A stretch of DNA of 64,000 nt from G963674665 sp964609625. GTDB taxonomy: Bacteria > Desulfobacterota > Desulfovibrionia > Desulfovibrionales > Desulfovibrionaceae. The stretch lies in assembly GCA_964609625.1 (NCBI GenBank), contig CAZSRS010000016.1:25074-89073 (forward strand), given 5' to 3'. Under the pieces are notes generated by a model. It saw nothing but the letters and a program-made list of their open reading frames with translations, was not told the DNA's origin and searched no databases. Position numbers and translations under genes: made by a program. This document shows, one piece after another, positions 24,971 to 33,515 of this stretch. Within the stretch, counting starts at the first letter, position 1, and the number at the start of each line of letters is the position of its first letter.

Positions 24971-25858
24971 ATGCTCGACTTCATCTACCAGACAGCCGCC
25001 CTGGCCGGCGGACGGATCGGCTTCGAGAATGCCGCCAGGCTGGGCAATCTGGCAGGCGATCTACTCTGGCACGTCCTGCCTGATCGGCGTACCCTGGCCG
25101 TGACCGCGATTACGGAGCGCCTGGGTCTGGAGCCGGAGCAGGCCCGATTGGTGGCCAGGCAGAGTTTTCGGCACACGGGGCGCAGCTTTCTCGAGACGTT
25201 CCTGACCAAGCGCGTGGACTGGCGCTTTCTCCACGAGCGAGTGACCTTCGAGCCCCGGGAGCGTTTCGAGACCATGCTCCGCACCCAGGGTCCCGCCATC
25301 CTGACCACGGCTCACGTGGGCGCCTGGGAACTCATCGCCGGGGTCATGGGGCTGTGCGTCAGGGATCGCCCCATGGGCGTGGTTGTCCGCGAGGGCAAGG
25401 ACAGGGCTCTGAACCGGATGCTCAAACGCCAGAGGGGGCGCTCCGGCATCGCGGTCATCGGCCATCGCAACGCGGCCATGGCCGTGCTCAGGCTCCTGCG
25501 CAAGGGCGGTGGCTGCGCCTTTCTGGTGGATCACAACGCCATGCAACGCGAGGCTGTTTTCATCCCCTTCCTGGGCAAAGCGGCCGCGGTCAATGCCGGC
25601 CCGGCCCTGCTGGCCTTGCGCGCCGGTGCAACGGTTTGGCCCTGCTTCATGCTGCGTGGACCCCAAGGCGGCTATGTGCTGGAAACCCATGCCCCCTTGC
25701 ATACACGGGAGCTGCACGGCACGCAGGAGGAGAAAATCGCCGCGATCGCGACGTTTTACACTGCGGCCGTGGAAGATGTTGTACGGCGTTGTCCTGAGCA
25801 ATGGTTGTGGATGCACAAGCGCTGGAAAACACGCCCCCTTGGGGAGAGTGCGCAATAA
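24971..25858 (+). CDS. lpxL: Lipid A biosynthesis acyltransferase, LpxL/HtrB family
   Basis: Inner-membrane enzyme that adds a secondary acyl chain to lipid A. The 295 residues show the catalytic H-x4-E/D motif in TAHVGAWEL, the arginine-rich region VVVREGKDRALNRMLKRQRG, an FLVDHNAMQREAVFIPFLG stretch and the terminal QWLWMHKRWKTRP. The ATG at 24971 is used; a GTG at 24944 is also possible and neither has a strong ribosome site. Which secondary position it acylates is not evident. Confidence 0.9.
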   Translation: MLDFIYQTAALAGGRIGFENAARLGNLAGDLLWHVLPDRRTLAVTAITERLGLEPEQARLVARQSFRHTGRSFLETFLTKRVDWRFLHERVTFEPRERFETMLRTQGPAILTTAHVGAWELIAGVMGLCVRDRPMGVVVREGKDRALNRMLKRQRGRSGIAVIGHRNAAMAVLRLLRKGGGCAFLVDHNAMQREAVFIPFLGKAAAVNAGPALLALRAGATVWPCFMLRGPQGGYVLETHAPLHTRELHGTQEEKIAAIATFYTAAVEDVVRRCPEQWLWMHKRWKTRPLGESAQ

Positions 25859-25866
25859 GCTTTTCA

Positions 25867-25896
25867 TTGCCGGAGATTCTGTTTTCAGGCTATAGT
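25867..25896 (+). promoter_or_regulatory. Possible promoter of the CHASE2 cyclase gene
   Basis: TTGCCG, 18 bases, TATAGT, ending 31 bases before the cyclase ATG. The minus-ten box is good, the minus-35 fair. Confidence 0.4.
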
Positions 25897-25927
25897 GCGC
25901 GCAACCATCCCAAGGGACACGAAATTC

Positions 25928-28192
25928 ATGAACAGAATCCTGTCCAACCTCGTTTCCAGGCTATCCGCGGCGCGGTCATGGCTGGACCGCGGTCGCGTGA
26001 TCGTGCTGTTGTCGGGAGTGACGCTCTCCGTGGTCCTGTGCGTGCTGTACGCCTTGCAGCCCATCTTTTTTCAGTACCTGGACGACAAGTACTACGACTC
26101 CATGCTGCGGCGTATCCACAAGTCCGAGACCTCGGGCGTGATCGCTATAGTGGACATCGACGAAAAGAGCCTCAGCGAGTTGGGGCAATGGCCCTGGCCC
26201 CGCTACCGGGTGGGGCGTCTCCTGGAGAAAATTCAGGGCCTGGGCGCGGACTCCGTGGCCCTGGATATAGTTTTTTCCGAACCCGACAGGACGTCTTTGG
26301 ATATTCTGCGGGAGGAGTTGCACAAGGATTACAACATCAGGATCGATTTCCAGGGCCTGCCGCCGGTGCTGCGAGACAACGACCAGGTGCTGGCCGAGGT
26401 GCTACGTAAGGGGCCGTTCGTCCTGGGCTATCACTTCAATTTCGATGTATCCCAGCAGACTCAAGGGCCAGGCAAGTGCCATCTGGTGCCGGTGAACCTC
26501 CCCGTTGTCCGGGTACAGGGCGCCAGGTCCTGGGAGGAGATGCTCTACGATGCGCCAGGTGTGGTCTGTAACATCGCGGTCCTGAGCGAGGCTGCCGACG
26601 CGTCGGGTTTTTTCAACGCCCTGCCCGACGCCGACGGCATCATGCGCCGCTCCCCGCTGGTCATCGCCCACGAGGGCAAGTTCTACCCCGGCCTGGCCCT
26701 GGCGGCGCTCATGAAGTTCAAACCCGAGGCCGATCTGCTGCTGGCCATGGGCGATCTGGAGGACAAGACCCCCGGCTCCCAGTTTCTCCATTTCAACAAC
26801 ACGCGCATCCCCTTGGACGAAACCGGACAGATGCTGATCAACTACCGTGGCATGCGTCACAGCTTCCCCTATTTGTCAGCCGCGGACATTCTGCTGGATC
26901 GTCTGGATCCTGGCGTGCTCGTGGACAAGATCGTCTTCGTGGGCACCTCGGCCGCGGGTCTGAAAGATCTCCGGGCAACACCCATGGACCAGGTCTTTCC
27001 AGGGGTGGAGGTGCACGCCACCATCGCGGACAACATCCTGCAGCAAGACTTCATCAGGCGACCGGAAAAGAGCATTCTCATCGAGGTGCTGCTGATCCTG
27101 GGGCTCGGTGTGTGCAGCACGTTGCTGCTGGCCTGGGCCGGCGCCTCCTGGAGCCTGGCGCCCCTTGGAGTCGTGGGGGGGGGGGTGTGGTATTTCACGG
27201 AATGGAGCTTTCGTTCCCGCGGGTTGTTCCTTTCGCCGTTGTTTCCGTTGGTGGCCCTGGCCACGAACTTTTCCCTGCTCACGCTGATCAAATACTGGCG
27301 GGAGGAATCCCAGAAACGTTTCTTCCACAACGCCTTTTCCCAGTATGTGTCCAAGGCGGTGGTGGAGCAGATGGTCAAGTCTCCTGACAAGCTCTCCCTC
27401 AGCGGCGAGGAGCGCGAGGTAAGCATCCTGTTCTCGGACATCCGCGGCTTCACTAGCATGAGCGAACGGCTCTCGCCAAACCAGGTCAGCCAACTCCTGC
27501 AAGCATACTTCACCCCCATGACCGCGAAGATCATCCAAACTTCGGGCACCCTGGACAAGTTCATCGGTGACGCCATCATGGCCTTCTGGAACGCCCCCCT
27601 GGATACGCCCCAACATCAGGAAAAGGCGGTGCAGGCTGCCCTGGGCATGCATGAACAACTTGCCAGGTTGAATCCACAGTTCAAGGAACAGTTCAACCTC
27701 GAGTTGCAGATCGGCGTGGGTCTGCATTGCGGCTTGGTGCGCGTGGGCAACATGGGCTCCAAGGATCTCTTCGACTACACCATCATCGGCGACAACGTGA
27801 ATTTGGCTTCGCGTCTGGAAGGGTTGACCAAGTACTACGGCCTGGGAATTCTGGTCAGCGAGGGCATCCGCAACGCCTGCGCCCCTGGGAGCTTCCACTT
27901 CCAGGAGGTGGACCGGGTGCGGGTCAAGGGCAAGGTCCTGCCCATCGCCATCTACACGCCCTATTCCTTGGCCGACAAGGTAGTGTATGCCGAGGAGCTG
28001 GAGCTGCACGAAAAGGCCATGGAGCTGTATCGTGCCCAGTCCTTCAAGGAAGCGGGGCGATTGTTCTCCGTGCTTCGCAGCCAGTACCGAGACCTGAAGC
28101 TGTACGCGCATTACCAGGAGCGCTGTTCCACCCTAGAGACAACACCTCCCGGCCCAGACTGGGACCTGGTCTTCACCCACGAGTCCAAGTAA
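25928..28192 (+). CDS. CHASE2-domain class III adenylate cyclase
   Basis: A 754-residue membrane receptor-cyclase. An N-terminal membrane helix (about 24-45) is followed by an extracytoplasmic CHASE2 sensor domain (about 45-370; VIAIVDIDEKSLSELGQWPW, DSVALDIVFSEPD, KIVFVGTSAAGLKDL). Membrane helices between about 380 and 455 lead to the cyclase domain (about 490-680). The metal aspartates are in FSDIRGFT and KFIGDAIMAFW; the lysine of DKFIGD and the aspartate of DYTIIGDNVNLASRLEG indicate ATP, not GTP, as substrate. A short TPR-like tail follows. The product would be cAMP made in response to an unknown periplasmic signal. Confidence 0.94.
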   Translation: MNRILSNLVSRLSAARSWLDRGRVIVLLSGVTLSVVLCVLYALQPIFFQYLDDKYYDSMLRRIHKSETSGVIAIVDIDEKSLSELGQWPWPRYRVGRLLEKIQGLGADSVALDIVFSEPDRTSLDILREELHKDYNIRIDFQGLPPVLRDNDQVLAEVLRKGPFVLGYHFNFDVSQQTQGPGKCHLVPVNLPVVRVQGARSWEEMLYDAPGVVCNIAVLSEAADASGFFNALPDADGIMRRSPLVIAHEGKFYPGLALAALMKFKPEADLLLAMGDLEDKTPGSQFLHFNNTRIPLDETGQMLINYRGMRHSFPYLSAADILLDRLDPGVLVDKIVFVGTSAAGLKDLRATPMDQVFPGVEVHATIADNILQQDFIRRPEKSILIEVLLILGLGVCSTLLLAWAGASWSLAPLGVVGGGVWYFTEWSFRSRGLFLSPLFPLVALATNFSLLTLIKYWREESQKRFFHNAFSQYVSKAVVEQMVKSPDKLSLSGEEREVSILFSDIRGFTSMSERLSPNQVSQLLQAYFTPMTAKIIQTSGTLDKFIGDAIMAFWNAPLDTPQHQEKAVQAALGMHEQLARLNPQFKEQFNLELQIGVGLHCGLVRVGNMGSKDLFDYTIIGDNVNLASRLEGLTKYYGLGILVSEGIRNACAPGSFHFQEVDRVRVKGKVLPIAIYTPYSLADKVVYAEELELHEKAMELYRAQSFKEAGRLFSVLRSQYRDLKLYAHYQERCSTLETTPPGPDWDLVFTHESK

Positions 28193-28275
28193 TCTCCGTG
28201 GCGCCTGGAGGAATCAGCTTTCATTCCTGATTCTTCAGGGCATTTCAGGATACACTACAAACAAGGAGACGGCGG

Positions 28276-28584
28276 ATGAGCGTCATCGTCGAATTGTCGA
28301 TCTTTCCTCTGGGCAAGGGAGAAGGCGTGAGCGCTGAAGTGGCCCGGGCCGTGAAACTCATCGAGGAGTCCGGCCTGTCTTACGGGTTCGGCCCCATGAG
28401 TACCTGCATCGAAGGGGAGTGGGGCGAGGTCATGGCCCTGATCACGCGCTGCCACGATGAGCTGCGCAAGGACTGCAGCCGGGTGTTGGTCTATCTGCGG
28501 GCCGATTCACGAGACGGCGAAAACCGGATGCAATCCAAGGTGGAAGCAGTGGAGCGGCATTTTTCCGCACCCCTGAAGAAGTGA
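28276..28584 (+). CDS. MTH1187-family thiamine-binding protein
   Basis: A 102-residue ferredoxin-like-fold protein of the MTH1187/YkoF group, whose members bind thiamine or its phosphates as small oligomers. Family features are the N-terminal VELSIFPLGKGEGVSAEVAR, the YGFGPMSTCIEGEW strand pair and the C-terminal RADSRDGENRMQSKVEAVE. CAAGGAG stands upstream of the ATG. It stands alone between the cyclase and a coiled-coil gene. Confidence 0.85.
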   Translation: MSVIVELSIFPLGKGEGVSAEVARAVKLIEESGLSYGFGPMSTCIEGEWGEVMALITRCHDELRKDCSRVLVYLRADSRDGENRMQSKVEAVERHFSAPLKK

Positions 28585-28660
28585 AGCAGCACATCGTCGA
28601 TTGAATCCTCGGACGGCGCGGCAGGAAGGCCGCGTCGCCCGAGGGCCGGGAAAAGGTAAG

Positions 28661-28942
28661 TCATTTTTTCTGGAAGTATTGTTCCATCTTGTCTTCGAAG
28701 TTTTTCGCGAATTCCGCCAACGGAGCCATGATGCCCTCGTTCCAGGATTCGCCGCTGATCCGTTCGATTTCCTTGAGCTTGTCTTCGAGTTCTTCACGCC
28801 GCTGCCTGAGTTCGGCAGCCTGCCTCTTGCCTTCCTCCTCATTTTTTGGGTCGGTGGCGTGAATGGCGGCGAGTTCGAATTCCTTGATCTGCGCATCCCA
28901 GGTCGTGAGTTTTTTCTTCAGTTCCTTGATGTAGTCCGTCAT
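28661..28942 (-). CDS. Small coiled-coil protein
   Basis: A 93-residue, highly charged protein with heptad-like spacing throughout (ELKKKLTTWDAQIKEFELAA and RQRREELEDKLKEIERI). AAGGAG is six bases before the ATG. No signal peptide or known domain is present. It may form helical dimers or bind a partner; the function is unknown. The 200 bases to mtaD on the right hold no gene I can support. Confidence 0.8.
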   Translation of the reverse strand: MTDYIKELKKKLTTWDAQIKEFELAAIHATDPKNEEEGKRQAAELRQRREELEDKLKEIERISGESWNEGIMAPLAEFAKNFEDKMEQYFQKK

Positions 28943-29142
28943 GGGAGCTCCTTGTCCAGTGGTTGAAGGTATCGCCTCCGAACATCCTGCCTCGCACCGG
29001 CAACCAAGCCATATTCAGGCAAGCCTGGAGAGAACTTGTCAAAGCCGGGCCTGCCCAAGGGAACGCAATCCACACATCCTCTACGTAAAACCCCTTTTCA
29101 AGAGTGTCAATTGCGGAATGAACTTCCTCTGGATCTGATCAC

Positions 29143-30459
29143 TCACGCCTGTTTGCCAGCCCAGCGCAACACGGAATCCATTTCCCGCAACAGAGCTGGA
29201 TAGTCCAGGGTCAGGAATCGCCCGTCCCGATAACAGATCCGGCCGTCGACCATGGTCAGCCTTACCTCGCTGCCATTGGCGGCGTAGACGAGGTGGGACA
29301 AGGGATTGTGCACCGGGATCATGTTCGGGACCTGGAGATCCAGGGCGATGAGGTCGGCCGGCCCGCCGGGGGTCAGGCTGCCCAGCTCGGGCAGGCCAAC
29401 GCAAGCGGCGCTGTTGATGGTGGCCATGTCCAACACCTGGGGCGCGTGGAGCAGGGTGGGGTCCAGAGTCGCCACCTTCTGCAACAGGGCGCAAGCGTTC
29501 ATTTCCAGGAACATGTTCAGGGTGTTGTTGCTGGCGGCGCCGTCCGTTCCCAGGCCGGGGCATAATCCCGCATCGAGCATGGCGCCGGCCTTGGCCACCC
29601 CAGAGGCTAGTTTCATGTTGCTCTTGGGCGCAAGTACCACCTTGCTGCCGGTCTCGGCCAGGAGGGCAATCTCATCCAAGGTCAGGTCCACGGCATGGAC
29701 CAGCACGCTGCGCGGCGACAGCAGGCCCATGTCGTTCAGGAAGGCCACCGGGCGTTTGCCCAGTTTTTTCAAACATTCCGCTGTTTCGCGGGGCGTCTCC
29801 GCGCAATGGGTGAACCAGACCGTATCGTACTTTTCCGCCAGGGTGAAGCTTCGGACAATTTGCTCCTCGGTGGCGGTGAAGACCGTATGCGGCGCCAGTC
29901 CGAAATGGATGCGCTCGTGGTCGGCAAAGCGTTCGAAGAGGTCCTCGATGATCTCGAAGGCCTGCTCCGTGTTCTGGTAGGAGAGGGTGGGGAAGGCCAG
30001 CAGCCCCTCGGCCAGAACGGCCCGCATGCCGCACTGGTCCACCACGGAGGCGGTGACGTCCTGGTGAAAGTACATGTCCATGAAGCAGCAGGTCCCCGTG
30101 CGCAGCATCTCGGCGCAGGCCAGTAGCGAGCCCAGGCGTACCAGTTCTTCGGTGAGCTTGGCCTCCAGTGGCCAAATGCGGGTGGTCAGCCACTCCAGCA
30201 GGGGGAGGTCGTCGGCCACGCCCCTGAGCAGGGTCATGGGCGAATGGGTGTGGGCGTTGACCAGGGCGGGCATGAGCAGGCTGTGCCCGAGGTCGATCCT
30301 CTGCACCGCCTGGAAGCGGACATCGAGGTCGGCGGCGGGTCCCAGGGCCAGGATCTGCCTGCCGGCGACGGCCACGGCGCCCTGTTCGATGATCTCGCGC
30401 TCATGGTTCTGGGTCAGGACATACTCGGCGGTGAGTAGGATGTCGCAGTATTCGGGCAT
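29143..30459 (-). CDS. mtaD: 5-methylthioadenosine/S-adenosylhomocysteine deaminase (MtaD/TrzA amidohydrolase)
   Basis: Zinc amidohydrolase that deaminates methylthioadenosine or S-adenosylhomocysteine to the inosyl form. The 438 residues have the metal-binding motifs NAHTHSPMTLLRG, FGLAPHTVFTATEEQI, TVWFTHCAETPRE, VLVHAVDLT and LGTDGAASNN. GGAGGTAAGG lies just before the ATG. It is divergent from apt-mtnP, whose products use the same substrate family, which supports the assignment over a general guanine or chlorohydrolase-type member. Confidence 0.92.
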   Translation of the reverse strand: MPEYCDILLTAEYVLTQNHEREIIEQGAVAVAGRQILALGPAADLDVRFQAVQRIDLGHSLLMPALVNAHTHSPMTLLRGVADDLPLLEWLTTRIWPLEAKLTEELVRLGSLLACAEMLRTGTCCFMDMYFHQDVTASVVDQCGMRAVLAEGLLAFPTLSYQNTEQAFEIIEDLFERFADHERIHFGLAPHTVFTATEEQIVRSFTLAEKYDTVWFTHCAETPRETAECLKKLGKRPVAFLNDMGLLSPRSVLVHAVDLTLDEIALLAETGSKVVLAPKSNMKLASGVAKAGAMLDAGLCPGLGTDGAASNNTLNMFLEMNACALLQKVATLDPTLLHAPQVLDMATINSAACVGLPELGSLTPGGPADLIALDLQVPNMIPVHNPLSHLVYAANGSEVRLTMVDGRICYRDGRFLTLDYPALLREMDSVLRWAGKQA

Positions 30460-30499
30460 GAAACCTTACCTCCGGCAGTAGCCGTATCGAGACAATGTT

Positions 30500-30528
30500 T
30501 TGACAAAGCAGGGGGGAAATACTACAGT
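30500..30528 (+). promoter_or_regulatory. Probable sigma-70 promoter of apt-mtnP
   Basis: TTGACA, 17 bases, TACAGT, about 80 bases upstream of the apt start in the gap shared with mtaD. Both boxes and spacing are close to ideal. Confidence 0.65.
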
Positions 30529-30607
30529 GAAATCGCCCCTTCGCGCGTTGATTCTTGCGCGGATGACATGGGACAGACTCATTGCACATATCGCACCGGA
30601 GGACAAC

Positions 30608-31120
30608 ATGGATCTGCGCAGCTTCATCCGTGACGTGAAGGATTTTCCCAAAGAGGGCATCGTGTTTTTCGACATCACGCCTCTGCTGGCCGAGGGCAGG
30701 GCCTTTGCCTACGCCATCGACGCCATGGCCGAGCAGTTCCAGGACATCAAGGCCGACAAGATCATCGCGGCCGAGGCTCGTGGTTTCATCTTCGGTGCCC
30801 CCTTGGCCTACAAGATGGGGCTGGGTTTCATTCCCGTGCGCAAGCCCGGCAAGCTCCCCTTCAGGAATGTCAGCGTGACATACGACCTGGAGTACGGCAC
30901 CGACACATTGTGTATGCACGAAGACGCCATCCGCTCCGGCGAGCGGATCCTGATCATCGACGACCTCATCGCCACCGGCGGTACCGTGGAGGGCATGGTC
31001 AAGCTGGTGCAGAACGCCCAGGGCCAGATCGCCGGCCTCGGCTTCCTCATCGAACTGGGCTTTCTCAAGGGATCCACCAGACTCAACGGCCTGGACCACG
31101 TCTGTCTGCTCAAGCTCTAA
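30608..31120 (+). CDS. apt: Adenine phosphoribosyltransferase
   Basis: Salvages adenine with PRPP to AMP. The 170 residues match the family length and start MDLRSFIRDVKDFPKEGI. The PRPP-binding motif is RILIIDDLIATGGT and the hood region EARGFIFGAPLAYKMGLGF is typical. The ATG at 30608 has GGAGG five bases upstream; the open frame before it crosses the promoter. mtnP follows after 16 bases and releases adenine, the substrate of Apt. Confidence 0.97.
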   Translation: MDLRSFIRDVKDFPKEGIVFFDITPLLAEGRAFAYAIDAMAEQFQDIKADKIIAAEARGFIFGAPLAYKMGLGFIPVRKPGKLPFRNVSVTYDLEYGTDTLCMHEDAIRSGERILIIDDLIATGGTVEGMVKLVQNAQGQIAGLGFLIELGFLKGSTRLNGLDHVCLLKL

Positions 31121-31136
31121 CCACGGAACACAGCTC

Positions 31137-31883
31137 ATGGAAAAGATTGGCATCATCGGCGGTAGCGGTCTGGACAATCCGGAAATTCTCAAGGACGAGG
31201 TGGAACTCGATCTGTCCACGCCTTACGGTTCACCCACATCCACGGTCAAGAGGGGGCGCATAGGCGACAAGCAGGTCTTCCTCCTGGCCCGGCACGGCAG
31301 GGAGCACACTGTGCCCCCCACGCAGGTGAACTTCAGGGCCAACGTCCACATCCTCAAGGAACTGGGCTGCGAATGCATCCTGGCCACCACGGCCGTGGGC
31401 TCCTTGCGCGAGGAAATCGACCGGGGGCACTTGGTGATCCTGGACCAGTTCATCGACTTCACCCGGCACAGGTTCGTGACCTTCCACGAGGTCTTCGAGC
31501 CGCACCGGGCCATGCACACGCCCATGTCCGAGCCCTTTGACGCCAGGCTCAGGGGCATCTTCTGCACCGTTTGCGAGGAACTGGAATTCCCCCACCACAA
31601 GACCGGCACCGTGGTCACCATCGAGGGGCCGCGCTTCTCCACCAGGGCGGAGTCCAGGATGTTCCGGCTCTGGGGCGCCGATGTCATCAACATGAGCATC
31701 GCGCCGGAGTGCATATTGGCCAACGAGATCGGCCTGCCCTACGCCGCGGTGGCCATGTCCACGGACTATGACTGCTGGAAGACCGACGAGGCCCCCGTGA
31801 CCTGGGAGGAGATCCTGCACATCTTCAATCTCAACGCGGAAAAGGTAACCAGACTGCTGGTGGAGAGCATCGCGCGAGTGTAG
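31137..31883 (+). CDS. mtnP: S-methyl-5'-thioadenosine phosphorylase
   Basis: Phosphorolyses methylthioadenosine to adenine and methylthioribose 1-phosphate. The 248 residues show the PNP/MTAP motifs IGIIGGSGLDNPEIL, LLARHGREHTVPPTQVNFRA, TIEGPRFSTRAESRM and the C-terminal MSTDYDCWK. The order apt-mtnP means the adenine released is immediately reused. No mtnA or other later methionine-salvage gene lies in the window. Confidence 0.94.
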   Translation: MEKIGIIGGSGLDNPEILKDEVELDLSTPYGSPTSTVKRGRIGDKQVFLLARHGREHTVPPTQVNFRANVHILKELGCECILATTAVGSLREEIDRGHLVILDQFIDFTRHRFVTFHEVFEPHRAMHTPMSEPFDARLRGIFCTVCEELEFPHHKTGTVVTIEGPRFSTRAESRMFRLWGADVINMSIAPECILANEIGLPYAAVAMSTDYDCWKTDEAPVTWEEILHIFNLNAEKVTRLLVESIARV

Positions 31884-31896
31884 GTTGCCAGGGGCC

Positions 31897-32805
31897 TTAC
31901 TCTCGCACGGCCAGGCCGCAGCCGTCCCTGCCGTAGGCGTTGCCGTTGTAAAGCATGTACGTCTTCCCCTTGTGCTCGAACACAAAGGGATAGCAGATCA
32001 TTTCGCTGTCCCAGCCAGTGGGGGACACGTCCAGGCCCGTGTCGTTGCAGCGGCTCCAGACCATTCCGTCCTTGGAGCGGGCCAACCGCGGTCGGTAGGT
32101 CCCGCTCCCCCCTCGTGAACAGAACCACATCTCGTAGCCTGCGTCCGTGACCCTGACCACGGGGCGCGCCAGGGCGTATTCACCGGGTTCGAAGTCAATT
32201 GCCACGGAATGGGGGCGCCAGTTCACGCCGTCGTCGGACAGCGCGAGCTTGATGCGGTAGTAGTGTTTGGCGGCCTGCCCTTCCTCCAGTTCCCACCTGT
32301 CCGCGGAGACGTACCACATCTTCCAGACATTGCCTTCCTTGACTACCCAGGGCGCGGCCGTGAGAAAGGGATCGTCGGGATTGCGCCCCAACACCGGCGC
32401 TTCGGAATGGCGCTGGAAGCCGCGCCCTCCTTCGGTACTGCACGCCAGCCCGATGAAGAACAGGAAGGGCACCACCCGCGCCAAGCTCCAGCCCGTATAG
32501 TACATGTACAGCGTGCCCTCCACGTCCAGGACGCAGTGGGGCATGACCCCGCAGTCGTCAAAGGCGCCCGGCCGCCCCAATGGGAGCAGTGGGGCCTTGG
32601 CGTGGTCGAGGATTCCGTGTTGGGGGCGGGAGACATCGATGTCCGCCCATGCGGCCTGGGCCCTGTTGCTTCTGTCCCTGGGAGCGAAGTAGACCCTGAA
32701 GACGTCACCACTCCTGTGCACCGGGGTGGGGTTCTGCGCGTGGGTCAGAGCCCAGGGGTAGCCCAGGGGCTCGATGACCAGGCCGAGCTTTTTCCAGGAA
32801 TACAT
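31897..32805 (-). CDS. Five-bladed beta-propeller glycosidase-like protein
   Basis: A 302-residue cytoplasmic-looking protein with repeated propeller strands typical of the GH43/GH130-like superfamily: HAQNPTPVHRSGDVFRVYFA, CVLDVEGTLYMYYTGW, WKMWYVSADRWEL, YEMWFCSRGGSGTYRPRLAR and KTYMLYNGNAYGRDGCGLAV. There is no signal peptide. It is the last gene of the glycan-tailoring operon, six bases after the hexapeptide transferase. Whether it cleaves, phosphorolyses or only binds a sugar is unknown. Confidence 0.85.
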   Translation of the reverse strand: MYSWKKLGLVIEPLGYPWALTHAQNPTPVHRSGDVFRVYFAPRDRSNRAQAAWADIDVSRPQHGILDHAKAPLLPLGRPGAFDDCGVMPHCVLDVEGTLYMYYTGWSLARVVPFLFFIGLACSTEGGRGFQRHSEAPVLGRNPDDPFLTAAPWVVKEGNVWKMWYVSADRWELEEGQAAKHYYRIKLALSDDGVNWRPHSVAIDFEPGEYALARPVVRVTDAGYEMWFCSRGGSGTYRPRLARSKDGMVWSRCNDTGLDVSPTGWDSEMICYPFVFEHKGKTYMLYNGNAYGRDGCGLAVRE

Positions 32806-32811
32806 GGAGTC

Positions 32812-33498
32812 TCAACGCCGCATGCAGTGCATGTGCACGAGTTGCATGAATCTTTCGCTGTCCAGGGCCGCACGCTCCGTGGGGGGCATCACGTACACGC
32901 CGCCGGCCTCTACGTGGCTGCCGATCAGGGCGTTGGGGCCGATGTAGCATTTGGCGCCGATGTTCACGTTGTTGGAGATGGTGCAGTTGTTGCCCAGAAA
33001 GGTGCGTGCGCCCACGGTGCAGTCGCCGCCGATGCAGACGTGGGAGCAGAACCAGACGTGATCCTCCACGATGGTGTTGTCACCCACGTGGTTGCCTGAC
33101 CACATGACCACGTTGTTGCCGATGGCCACGTCCAGGTTGATGGTCTGGTTCTCCATGATGAAGCAGTTCTCGCCCACGCGCAGGGTTTCCGGCGAGTGGA
33201 CCGAGGGACTGACGCAGCTGATGAAGTCATAGCCCTTTTCCTTGCCCTGCAAGTACTTGTTCATGCGCAGGCCGTTCATGTCGTCGTAGCTCAGCAGCGT
33301 GAACATCCTGTATTCGCCCGGAGGGAAGGTCTGCTGCACTGTCTCGAAGGGCACGAGGGGGAGGTCCATGTAGCTGTCCCCTTGCATGTAGCGTTCGTCC
33401 ACGGTGAACCCGCAGATTTCGTGCTTGTTTTCGTTGGTCAGGTAGCGGTGCGCCACGTAGGCGCCGCGCCCCGCACCGAAGAGAATGACTTTGCTCAT
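32812..33498 (-). CDS. Hexapeptide-repeat sugar acyltransferase, NeuD/PglD-like
   Basis: A 228-residue protein with an N-terminal Rossmann-like region (VILFGAGRGAYVAHRYL) and a C-terminal left-handed beta helix built from hexapeptide repeats (about 105-205), as in the NeuD/PglD group that acylates sugar amino or hydroxyl groups. A candidate catalytic histidine is in MWSGNHVGDNTIV. It sits 17 bases after the adenylating ligase and could transfer an acyl group to the amino sugar made by WecE. Donor identity is inferred only from neighbours. Confidence 0.9.
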   Translation of the reverse strand: MSKVILFGAGRGAYVAHRYLTNENKHEICGFTVDERYMQGDSYMDLPLVPFETVQQTFPPGEYRMFTLLSYDDMNGLRMNKYLQGKEKGYDFISCVSPSVHSPETLRVGENCFIMENQTINLDVAIGNNVVMWSGNHVGDNTIVEDHVWFCSHVCIGGDCTVGARTFLGNNCTISNNVNIGAKCYIGPNALIGSHVEAGGVYVMPPTERAALDSERFMQLVHMHCMRR

Positions 33499-33515
33499 GG
33501 CTGCCTCTGGGGTTC

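Noticed and set aside
28208..28239. Imperfect hairpin after the cyclase gene as a terminator
   Set aside because: About ten pairs with a G-U and no following T run; too weak to call.
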